Assembly (NCBI RefSeq): GCF_907165205.1
Contig: NC_058191.1
Coordinates: 4,218,501 to 4,282,500 of the forward strand
Origin: Coccinella septempunctata
Taxonomy: Eukaryota > Arthropoda > Insecta > Coleoptera > Coccinellidae
Reading direction: 5' to 3'
Length of the DNA: 64,000 bases
In this document: positions 11,701-23,700 of the stretch, piece by piece
How positions within the stretch are numbered: the first letter of the stretch is position 1
Layout of the letters: each line of letters opens with the position of its first letter
Notes under the pieces: model-generated
What the model was told of the DNA's origin: nothing
What the model saw: only the letters and a program-made list of their open reading frames with translations
Database searches by the model: none
Translations under genes and position numbers: made by a program

Positions 11701-14700
11701 TCCTTGATCATTTTTTCCTAATCGGCTTGGTTTAAAAGATACAGGCTGTTAAAAAACTATAAAAAATGGTTCTTTTTAGTTCTATCCCGCAAACGGTTAA
11801 GTGGCTGAAAGCAACTCTGTTTAAAAGATCCACAGATGTGTAGTGTCATAGATTTACCTTGTTATTCTTAAGCTCATTTTGTTTCTCCAGGGATTATGAA
11901 AACTTAAAATAGCTGTATCTTTTTATCAAGGTCGAATCGGAAAAAAAATGGTATAGGAAAAAAGTGTTTCTTTTTACCTCAAGAATCTACTGGTAAAATA
12001 TTTGTTATTGAAGACTGGAACTGTTATATACTATCAAATAGGATTGTTAAATTTCTATACATGAGACTCCAAGATAGAAGAAATGTTTTCTTATTTGTAG
12101 CAACCTCAATTCCTGTGAATTTCTCTTTCCACCTTCAGTCAGTTTAAATCAATGTCGTATTATCGTGTCTTCTTGATGTTTCTTTTTGAATTTTAGTGCT
12201 CCTGATGAAGAAATTAAGAATAAATCTCGAAAGCTCGAGCTCAAAAAAAGAGTTTTCTTAAAAAACTGCTGATACCCCAATAACTCTGTTCACTGATAAA
12301 TTTATATATGTACTTTCCTATGTTTTTGCATGAGGCTAGAGAGTGGCTAGATCAATTCTAATCAAAATCAAGAAGCTTCACGATTTAGATAAGCACTAAT
12401 TTTCACATCGATTCGTTAAAAATTGTAGCGAGCTCACATTTTTTTTTAATTTGATCAACTCAAAAACCGTTTTTTCGATTTCCACCAAAATCGATGAACT
12501 TCTCAACGTAGATGCACATAATCTATCAATGTGATAGATTCAAAATTTTATATATACAGGGCGTTTCCATAATAGAAGAATTTTTTACGTACCTACTCTA
12601 AATTGTTTTCTGAAACGGATTTCCTGATAATTTTTTAGCGCCTATAGTTCTGCGAGAACTGACGCTTGTCAATAACAACAATAAGCATTTTATTCACACA
12701 AAGTAATTTTTCTGAAGGAGCCCATTCATAGACATAGAGACATGGACTGTGTGTTCCCTTTTTATCTATGCATGAAATACTGTCAAAAAAGTGACAGAGA
12801 GAAACTGAATTTTGATTGGTCCGCACCCACCTCTATGTGAATGACCATGTCTCTATGTCTATGAGCCCATATCGCCAATAGCGATATCATTCACTTACCT
12901 GAGCTCAATCCTTTCCTTCTCACAATTTCCAATGAAGGTTCCATACTGACAAGAATGAACATGATCATGTAGAGTAAGCAGAAAGTGTTCATTGAATTCA
13001 AAGGAACAAGGAAAGTTCTGCATCAACTGCCAAGTCGCATCCAGAAATTGAGTGAAAATAGGAGAGATCTCTTTGCTGTCTGTTTGAATGTGGCCGCATC
13101 TTTCGGAAAATTTGTGTCCAAATGACAGCCAATCTTTCTCGATCAGTGTCTGAAAAACAGACACATATGGAGACCATGGAGAAAATAATGGATAACAGTA
13201 TAGGGGGGAAATTTAAAGCTCCATAACAAACAATTTGCCTATAGAGCTGGTAGACCTTCCGTAAACGTCCTTCATCATCTTCTTAAAGAGGTGGAAGGCA
13301 TCTTTATTGAAAAGGAGACTCTGCTTGCAATGTTTGGAGACATTGGGAGTGCTTTTGATAATAACCTACATGTTAGAGTCTTTACCTGTAAATAATTGCT
13401 TTATATCCGGTCGAAGGTCGAAAATATGGTCAAAAATGAAAAATCTGTCATCAGTCGTCAAATATATTTTTTCAATCAATCTTTTTTTTTTGAAAACCTT
13501 GGAAACATCAAATGGCTACTATACAATTGAAAATTAATAACATCTTATAAAATTCTATGAAAAATATAACAATTCTCCCACCCAGTAATTGACTTGGGAA
13601 ATGACAATTACTTCTTAACATCTAAAACAATAAGTTTTGCAACATGTCTTCGATAAATGGTGTTGTTGGAGTTTCTAACATCCACTGTTCTTATTTTCCC
13701 ATCCTTTGCTGGGTAGACGTTGATAACAACAGCCTTCTGCCATAAATTCCTAGGTCCATCTGGATCCACCATTATAACAACGTCACCCAGTTGTATGCTT
13801 CTTTCTCCATTGTCTCTATACCATTTACTGCTTCTGATTAACGTAGGTAAATATTCTCTTGACCATTTTGACCAAAACATATCAGCTAACCTTTGTGCAG
13901 CTCTCCAAGAAGACATCAAATTTAAGTCTTTTTCTACAGATTCGGTGAATGATGGTGAAATATTGGATGGTCCAATCAAGAAATGATTGGGAGTCAAACT
14001 TTCTGCATCGTCCGAATCAAGTGATACATGAGTCAATGGCCTGGAGTTGAGAATGCTTTCACATTCTAAAAGTACTGTCCGGAGTACATGCTCTGGCGGA
14101 TATCTGCATTTCAAAATTTCTTTCATTATTTTCTTGATACTTTGTATCAATCTCTCCCAGCTCCCACCCGTATGTGGTGCTAGAGGGGGGTTGAAGAAAA
14201 ACTTGATTTTTCTCATCACAGTGAAATCCAAAATTTCTTTTTTCTCAATTTTCTTGAATTCTTCGGTAATTTCCTTCTCAGCACTCTTAAAACAAGAACC
14301 ATTGTCACAATAAATTTCATCTGGAAAGCCTCTCCGACAGCCGAATTGTCGAAGAACATTGATGAAGGAATTGGTTGTCAGGTCATGAGCTATTTCTAAA
14401 TGTACAGCACGAGTCGTCATGCATGTGAAAATAGCTCCGTACCTTTTCTCCCGGCTTCTTTTTACTGTGACTTCCAGCGGCCCAAAATAGTCAATACCTG
14501 TTTTGATGAAGGCTCTGATAGTCGGTTGAATACGGCATTCTGGTAGTTGACCCATAACTGGAATTCTTGGGGTTGCACGTCGAATTTTGCAAAGCTGGCA
14601 ACTATTCCAAATGCTTTTGACGGTTTGTCTCAACCTCAAAATCCAAAATTTTTGTCGCAAATTGTTAATCACTATTTCTTGTCCATGATGGTGAACATCT

Positions 14701-17700
14701 TCGTGATATTTTTGGACTATAAGCTTCGTAATTTTGTGTTGTGGATCCAAAATGATAGGTTTCCTTGTCTGTACATTCAATTCGGATTTTTCTAATCTCC
14801 CAGCAAGTCTCAAAAGTCCATCTTGTTCCGACAAAAAACAATTTAGTGTTCGGAGTCTGCTACTCGATGAGAAGGGTTTACCTTGCATCAATGCATTTAT
14901 TTCTTCCATGAAAGATTCCTCCTGTACTTTTCTGAAAAGAAGGTTTTCAGCTTTGTTGATCTCTTCAACCGAAAGTTCTCCTTTTCCTGTACACTGTCTC
15001 TTCATAATGTCGATAAATCTCAAGACATAAGAAGTAGTTCGAAGCAATCTTTGCCATTTCGAAAATCTTAGAGCATCAGGTGTAGACAAAATTGCTTTGG
15101 TTGAAATAATGAGAACATTACCGAACTTTTCTTCCAAAGTGTCTGGGTCTATTCCGAAGTTCTCAGTTTCTACCTCTCTTGGCCAATCTTCAGGATTTCT
15201 CCGCAGAAAATCAGGACCGTTCATCCATCGCTGACTGTCCCAAGAAATCTTTCTTTTTGTGGCATCATCAGCTACATTCTCTTTCGAACATACGTATCTC
15301 CACTCAGCGATATTAGTAATGTCCTGAATTTCTCCCAACCTTTGAGCGACGAATACTTTGAATCGTCGTGCCTCTGATCTTATCCAATGTAAAACTGTTC
15401 TTGAATCGGTCCAATAGAAAACAGAAGATATGTTCAAGTTCATTTCTTTTTTCAAATAATTTCCTAAACGTGCACCCATCAAAGCTCCTTGCAGTTCCAG
15501 TCTGGGAATTGATAGGGGTCGTAACGGAGCTACTCTAGTCTTAGCGGTGACAAAGTTGGTTTGGATTGCTTGTTCTTCTTGAACTCTTATATAGGCAACT
15601 GCTGCATAACAGTTCTCGGAGGCGTCACAAAATACATGTAATTGAATATTACTCTTATGACGATTCAACGAGAAGTATTGTCTTGGAATTTTGAATTTAT
15701 AAATATTCTTCAAATCTGAGAACCACATTTGCCATTGATTTTCGAGAGTATGGGTAATTTCATCGTCCCACCCAATTTTGCTTCTCCAAATATTTTGCAA
15801 AATAATTTTGCCTTGAACGATGAAATTTGCCAAGAATCCCAAAGGATCAAAAACTGACATAACAATTTTCAAAATATCCCTTTTTGTTGGTCTTCTGCGG
15901 TTATCCAAAATATCTCGATCGATCTTATTGAATTTTGTCTGAAAACAGAATGTGTCTTCTACAGGATTCCAATACACACCCAAAATTCTTTCCACCATGT
16001 CCTTATTATTACTATCTAATTTCTTATGACCTTGTGCTACAAGATCCATGTCCACGTCCTCAAGAATTCTGTCATCATTGGCAATCCAGTTGCATATAAC
16101 GAAGCCACCTTGTCCATGAACGTAGATTACGTCTCTTACCAATTTCTTGGCATCTTCCAACTCATCTGCGTTTCCCAAATAGTCATCCATATAATGATGA
16201 CGTATAATAGCTTCTGAAGCCTCAGGAAAGGTTTCTGCAAAATCTCTGGCATTCCTATTTTTGGCCTCTTGAGCCAGACACGGTCCGCAGGATGAGCCAA
16301 AAAATACAACCATGATTTCATAGACATCAGGTTCTACTTTTCTATTCATGCCTCTCCAAAGTATTCTTTGTGCATAACAATCGTCTTTTCTTACTCTGAC
16401 TTGAAGGAACATCTCTTTTATGTCCGCTGTGAAAGCATATTGCTTTATCCTGAAGTTCAGAAGTATTGTTTGTAGAGAATTGTAAAGGTCTGGTCCGGTC
16501 AACAAACAATCATTAAGACTTATACCATTACTCTTTGCCGATGCGTCGAAAACGATTCTCAATTTATTGGGCTTATTTGGATTGATTACACCGAAGTGGG
16601 GCAGATACCAAATTTTATTTGAATCTTCTTCAATCTCGCTCTTTGATAGTCGTCTTATGTATTTCTTTTCTTCCATTTCTTCAAATTTTTTAGTGTACAT
16701 TTCTGCATAATCTTTGTCTTTATCCATTTTCCGTTCGACACAGCGAAGTCGTCTGAAGGCATTCGTTTTACTTTCTGGTAATACTAAGTCTTCTTTTTTC
16801 CATAATAGTCCTGTCTCATACCTTTGTCCAACTCTTCTCATTGTAGTATCCAAAGTCCTCTGTGCTCTTCGATCTAGAGGTGATGGAGCCAATTCCTGAG
16901 AATTTTCAATTTTCTCTAGTCTCCATTGTTCTTTGACAAGATCGTGAAGAACATCTAAGTCATCTTTTTCTCTGAAAATGTCGAAAGATTGAATATGACA
17001 CACTGAATTTGGATTTTTCTCGCCGTATTTCAAATTTCCGTGAAGTACCCAACCTAAAAGCGTTTTGCTCACTGCTGGTCCGTTCCAGGGTCCAGCAACT
17101 AATTTTCTATTGACAAGAAGCGGCCAATTGTCCTGCCCAATAATTATTTTGGGTTGGGCATTCGTCATTGCAATCACTTTGTCATTAATATAGGGATAAT
17201 TTTTTCGCAAATTGTTCACATCTACAGTTTGGTGGGGTAAAGATAATTTTGTTGTACGAACACGACGTAACTGGAATTTTGATCCGTTATTTTTCCCTTT
17301 GATTGTGAAGCTCACTATCCTAGAATCATTATCATGATGAGTGATATCTTCGTTTGTCCATTGCAAACACAGTGATTGCTTTGGACCATTCAAATCTAAA
17401 GAGTTTGCAAATTCTTCATCAATTAGAGTAATTGTAGAAGCATCATCCAATAAAACGTATGTTTCGACTTCTTTACCATTGTGACACAAAATAACTGGTA
17501 GAATTTTCATGAGTGCATTCATGCTATCAGAAACACGGCAATTGGTTTCAGCGGCATTACTATTTTGTGGAACTAAATTGTTTTCTCTCGACTGATTGTG
17601 CAAAAGTTTATGGTGTGGTCTTTTGCAGTCATTGATGCCGCATATTTGTTTCTTTCGACATTGTCGGATATTATGAAAAGGTGCCAGACAAGAAAAACAT

Positions 17701-20700
17701 ATTTTCTTTTCAGTTATAAGAGACCATCGAGCATCCACTGACAAATTTTTGAATTTTGCACATGAACTCAATGGATGAATTTCTCTGTTACAACAAAAAC
17801 ATCTTTTGTTCGAAATTTTATCTGAAGTTGTCAAAGTGACATCTCGATTCAACTTGTACTTTTGCTGTTTGTCAAACTTAGGAACATGAATTTGTGCTAT
17901 TGCATTTGCTTTTTCGTCCAACCAATTCGATAATTCGATCAATTTAATATCAACTTTGATTTTAGCAATATGTTCAATCCATAAAAGTTTGTAAGAGATA
18001 GGCAGTTTATTCAAAATTTCTGTGATCAACATTTGAGCCAGTCAAGAGGATTTCCATCAAATATCGGTAATTCTTTCGGCAGAGATTGTCTTGTCATGAT
18101 CTTAGTTATTTGTGGAAGAGTAATTGGGTTTTCATCTCGAGAGGTGGAAGGAGTAGATAGATTTCTGTCAAAACTGTAATCTCTTACCTTCTCTTCAGCT
18201 TTCATTTTATCCGTTTTACCTTTGACAGTCCTGTACTTATCTTGTTCTCTCCCAATCGAATATGGGTCCTGTCCGTGATTCCATGGAAGGCGTCCGTCCA
18301 TCCATTCTTCCATGTTGGGCTCCAATGACTCATGTATCGATTCGGAATTATCATCTTGCTTAGAACTGGACTCGCTCGTCCCTTCACTTTCCTCAATTTC
18401 GGTCAGCTTCAGCGCTAATTGTAGGTCTAACATTTCTTGCTCTAATTTTTTCTTCTGTATAGCAGTTTCGATTTCGGCTCGTCTTTTCCTTGATGCTATA
18501 CTGCTCTGACTTATTTTTGACTTGGATTTCGTGACTTTCACATGATTCATCTCTTGGTCTTCCACGTCTTTTGCTGAATATCCTCTTCTTTCTGCTTTGT
18601 CGCATTTTAATTCACCTTCACTTGCGGCAGCTCGTCTCACTGCTTCTTTAGCTTGAAGTCGTTTGCTTCGTCTCAAATTATCTGACTTCGTATCCATAAT
18701 TTGTCTACCGTAGTGCTGGTTGTTTCAAAAAGTTCGAAGGACCAATGTTAGAGTCTTTACCTGTAAATAATTGCTTTATATCCGGTCGAAGGTCCAATGT
18801 TAGAGTCTTTACCTGTAAATAATTGCTTTATATCCGGTCGAAGGTCGAAAATATGGTCAAAAATGAAAAATCTGTCATCAGTCGTCAAATATATTTTTTC
18901 AATCAATCTTTTTTTTTTGAAAACCTTGGAAACATCAAATGGCTACTATACAATTGAAAATTAATAACATCTTATAAAATTCTATGAAAAATATAACACT
19001 ACATGTTTCTATATGAAATGCAGTTAAACGGAAATTGATAGAACCCTCCCCAGTTAAGTAGATATCAGCTATGTTGAAAGGGCAAACCGTCCCAGCCTAC
19101 CTGGGGAAAACTGACCGTGCTGACGTGCCACCCCTCAAGGAGGGGTACTATCATCCTTGCTGTGGAGTCTGGTCGTGGATGGTCTTCTGGAGAGGCTCAC
19201 GATAGGTGGTTTTAACCTACAGGCATACGCCAACGACATAGTGGTGACTGTTAGAGGCAAACATAAGGGCCCACTAAACAGCCTGATGTAATTTGCTTTC
19301 TGTGTTATCGGAAAGTGGTGCGAGGAAGAGCTAATTGTCAATCCCTCGAAGACAACACTGATTCCGTTCACTAGAAAAAGGAATCTCGATCTCAGAGCTC
19401 CGGTCCTAAATGGCCAGACTCTCTCAACTTCTCCAGTGAGCGCTGTTATCCTGGACAGCCAACTCAACTGCAGGGAACACATGGATAAGACTCTTTCCAC
19501 AGCCACGGCGGCCATGTGGGCTTGCAAAAGACTCTTTTGAAAGACATGGGACATGAAACCGATAATGGTACTGTGGCTATGCACAGGGGTAGTACGCCCT
19601 ATTGTCACCTATGCGTCTCTAGCGTGGTGGACAAAAACCGAAGAGCTCACCACAAGCAACCGATTTCAGAAACTGCAAAGGGGGGCCTGTGTTGGTGTTA
19701 CGGGAGCTATGGGCACAGCTCCTACAGCAGCGCTTGAGGTCATACTTGATCTGCCTCCCCTATAGGGAATGCAACTTGCTGGAAGCAATTAGAATATCCC
19801 TTAACAGGAATCTCCTAACCAGACTGGACTCAAACCTCTTGGCAAAACCATAGGATGTTATCATCTTCGATTACGAAACGCCATTTGAAACGGTCATAGC
19901 TGACAGTGCTAGTGCAATGAGTTTCGTAAATCATCTGAACAAAACGTCACCCACATGGTTTACTGATGGATCAAAATCTTAAATCGACTTGTTTGCGTGC
20001 TACAATAGACCTCTTTGATAGCGGTGGTAGGTCCGACTAACACGCCCAACAATTTGTAATGTGTATACATGAGAAAAAACCTATTGATTATAAATGTAGC
20101 ATTTCATATCATACTATCAGAAATGATTTTTCATGTCATCAAAGTCTTTATCAAGCATCCATAATTGAACTAAAAACAAATTTATAACGGGGGTTGTTTA
20201 ACCACGACACGTGTTTCGCAATCCCAGTAGAAAAATTGAATACCCATATTATTTTTTTACAAGCATTCACCCCTTTTTTTCGCAACTATGTATGTATTCA
20301 TTTAAAGCCTGTATATTTAATGTCGAATACTAACAAAATATTAATAAATAATAATTATCCCAATTATCATTAATGGCTGTAGAAAAATATCAGACCTAAT
20401 AACTGTAAATACTTTTATTGTACCTGATATCCCTTCAATGTTCTATAGAAAGGATCAAGTAGTAGGGATGCCAAAGAACACACTTGGGCAGTTCTATCCC
20501 ATCCATCAGAGCAGTGTATCAAAACTGTCACTCCTTCCTCAACTGCTTGAGCAACAAACCAAGATGTATCCAATATCGATTTGATATGTTTCAGCCAACC
20601 ACTGTACTCCATCCCACTGAGAAAACTGTTCATTGTGGGATTTTTCTGTTCGCAAGCTGAAAGTAAAAATGAACCTTCAGATTCAACACTTTTTGTATTG

Positions 20701-23700
20701 TATTCACTCAGTGCGCACCAATTTTGCCAATGAAAATTGTCATAATAGCTAATTCCATTGGTAAGACTAGATTTAGATTTAATAACTATTGTCTTCTGCG
20801 ACGTTATCGGGAAAAAAACGACATTCTCTAGATTTAATTGGATTTCTTAACAAACCGACGGAAAGGAGAATTTGCGGGCTTTGACTACTTTTATGAAGAA
20901 AATCGTATCTTGAACCGACGTGTTTATGTTTATGGACAAAGGAGTATTATTTCGTCTTGTGAATACTCCTCGGGAATCTTGCTATTGAATTTTCAAACAT
21001 CAAGTATAGTAAGAATAAAATTTCCCTTTGGTCTAGATGGCAAAGGCTGAGGGTTCGTTGCTGTGGGCTGACTTTGTCTTTTTGATTACAGGTAAGTTAA
21101 TCAGTGTTATGTGTCATTTTCGATCTGATGCAGAACGCTCTGCACGTGATTGAGCCATGGTGGTTAGAAAATTAACTCTCAGTCAATCCTTGGTAAATTG
21201 CCTTTTATACTAGGAGAAGAAGGGTGCCCAGCAACATAAAGCTTCGTACTTTGTTTGGGAATGGGTTCACTCTATACAAGCAAGTCAGATATGAGGGGTC
21301 CATAGCTGAAGTGAAGCATGTCCATGCAGCCTAGTTTTGAGATGAATGACTTAGAAGTTGGTTATCACCAATTAATTCAAAAGTGACTTCTTTAGATTTG
21401 TGTAATGTGACAAAAATCTAAAGAAGTCACTTGTGAATTAATTGGTGATAAACAACTTCTAAGTCATTCATCTCAAAACTAGGCTGAATGGACTTGGTTC
21501 ACTTCAGCTATAAAACCCCCATATCTTGGTGTGATATTAAATCGCAAATTACTGTCGAACAAATACATTGAGACTCAATTGAATATAAGGCTAAGGTGAT
21601 CTTTTGTTATACTCTGAAAGTACTTGGTGAGGGATGGATCTTCAAACCACACATTAAGCACTAGCTGTGTACTATGGTGGTGAGGCGTATCCTAACCTAC
21701 ATATCTCTGGTAGGCATCATTATGATTAAATGCCAGGGGAAAGCCTGCCTGAGCATTACGGGCGCTCTGAGATCTATCTCTACGTCAGCTATAGAGTGTC
21801 TACTAGGATTACCCCCTGTAGAGGGTGGGCAAAAATTGGTTGTCTACTGAAGGGATCTCGTGAACTACAGCAGATAGAAGAAAACTAACACATTTCCGAG
21901 CTCTTTTTCGCAGAAACAAAGCATGGTGAAAATCGTAGCCTCCTACGATTCTTCGTTTTGGAGTTATTAGCAGAAAATTGGATTTCGAAAAATTCTCATA
22001 ATTTTTTTGTATTTGAAGTTACAGATCTGAAACTTGAAGCTTCCACAGGCACTTTTTTAAGTAGAAGCTACTGACTAGCTCAAAATATTCATTTCGAATC
22101 ATTAGGCGAACTTTCATTTTTTTAAATGCAAATTTTTATTGAATTTGTTATTTTTGAATTGGAAAAAAATCTTTTGTCAGTAGATTTTACGTATAAAAGT
22201 GCCTGAGAAGGATCAAGTTTCAGATCTGTAACTTCAAAGACAAAAAAATCATGAGAACTTTTCGAAATCGTCAAAATCTCAATTTTTCTTTATAACACAA
22301 AATCTAAAAATGATAGGCCGGTTCTATTTTCAGATTTGGATTCGTCTGGAAAAAAGAGCTCGAAAATATGCCATCCGTTTTCTTTTAGCTGCTATAGTTC
22401 TCGAGATTTCTCAGGAGACAACGAATTTTGTCCAGCCTGTACATTTCGCTCTTACGGGATATGGCTATGACCACAGCCGTCTATTCCTTCAGAAGGCTGT
22501 GCTATGACGACGGATCTGGGAACAGAGACAACGGCGTGATAGTGGACTGCGCGGGCACCAGCCTCTGCTTTGACGAACCCTATAGGGATAGGCCCAGCGC
22601 AAATAGAAACGCAGGTTAGTGAGGTGACGCAGAGTGAGTTTTTGTAAAACATAGAAAAGACCAAGACTGCGCAAATAAAGCGTGACAGTGACTTGTCAGA
22701 TAGTACGTGCATCGCAGGAAAAAGCTGCGTCACCCTGCGTCACCTCACCAACCTGCGTTTCTATTTGCGCCGGGCCTTAATGGAAATCTATGATATTCAC
22801 CAAACTCCTTGAACCGTGAACCCTAGTGCTCACCGATGCTGTCCACAGGGACTGGAGTGGGGATTGTGAGACATTGTTTTAACAAGTCTATCGAGTCCAT
22901 CCCCCTAGGGAAGGACTGTATTAGGCTGAACTGTATGCTCTTCTTGTCTGCATACTGAAGGATATCTGCACAGGATACTACGGAAAACATATCTACGTAT
23001 GCTGTGACAGTCAGGGAACATCCTTTTCTGAGATAAAGGTCAACTCATAATAAGTAAGGGAAACTCCGAAATAACTCGGCTCTAGTGAAGATCTTAAAAG
23101 TTATTTGGAGTCCGGTAGACGTAGGGGTTCTTGAAAACGTGAAGACAGACATACTTCCTCAGTGGAGGGTTCGCTAAGCTTCTGCTAGTCCGAAACAGGC
23201 GCTGTCCATCTGTCAAGAACTTCTTTATGATATGTCTAGACAGAAAATTTTCCTCCAAATGGAACACAGGAAGTGTTCCACAGCCTCCACATTGAGAGAC
23301 TGTCCTTTAAGCCTGAGTTCAAAAAACTCCTGGCCTTGAGAGGAAACAGCTGAGACTTGTGACAGGCGTCCTGTTCAATAAACATTAAAGGAAAATGGGA
23401 ATTACTGGTTGTTTCTTGTGAATGAGGACTGTAATGATGAAACTGTTGAACACATGTCTGTCCACATGTAGTAAGCTTACACAGTTAAGGATAACACACC
23501 TATTAAACACAATACTCTCTATTTTTATTGTGAAATGGACTCCTCTGTGTTGACTTGTGGCAATTTTTGACGTGATTCAGAGTGTGAGTCTCTCCAACTA
23601 AAAGGGGATTAAAAATGAGGCCACAAGGCCTCGGTTCAATGCACGTGGAGGCACCGCACGTAGAAGTGCCTCGCCATGAAGGAGACTTGATCTGGATTCA

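Larger units (their letters stand above)
13371..18998 (-). mobile_element. BEL/Pao LTR retrotransposon, recent but internally deleted
   Basis: Terminal repeats of 201 bp (13371-13571 and 18798-18998) start TGTTAGAG and end TATAACA, and look identical base for base, including a 10-T run. The 5-bp duplication CTACA flanks the element (13366-13370 and 18999-19003). On the minus strand the order is LTR, primer-binding-like TTGGTCCTTCGAAC (about 18732-18745), gag-like frame, pol frame, purine-rich CTGGGTGGGAGAAT, LTR. The protease, reverse transcriptase, RNase H, integrase order is that of BEL/Pao. A Gag segment is missing (see the gag and pol entries), so this copy probably cannot move by itself despite its young LTRs. 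Confidence 0.95.

Noticed and set aside
12170..12300. CTGATGAAG...AAATCTCGAAAGCTCGAG stretch resembling the end of a Penelope-like element
   Set aside because: Too short and no reverse transcriptase or endonuclease sequence beside it.
14047..16899. Several plus-strand frames of 60-98 codons inside the BEL element
   Set aside because: They are antisense shadows of the 1474-codon pol frame.
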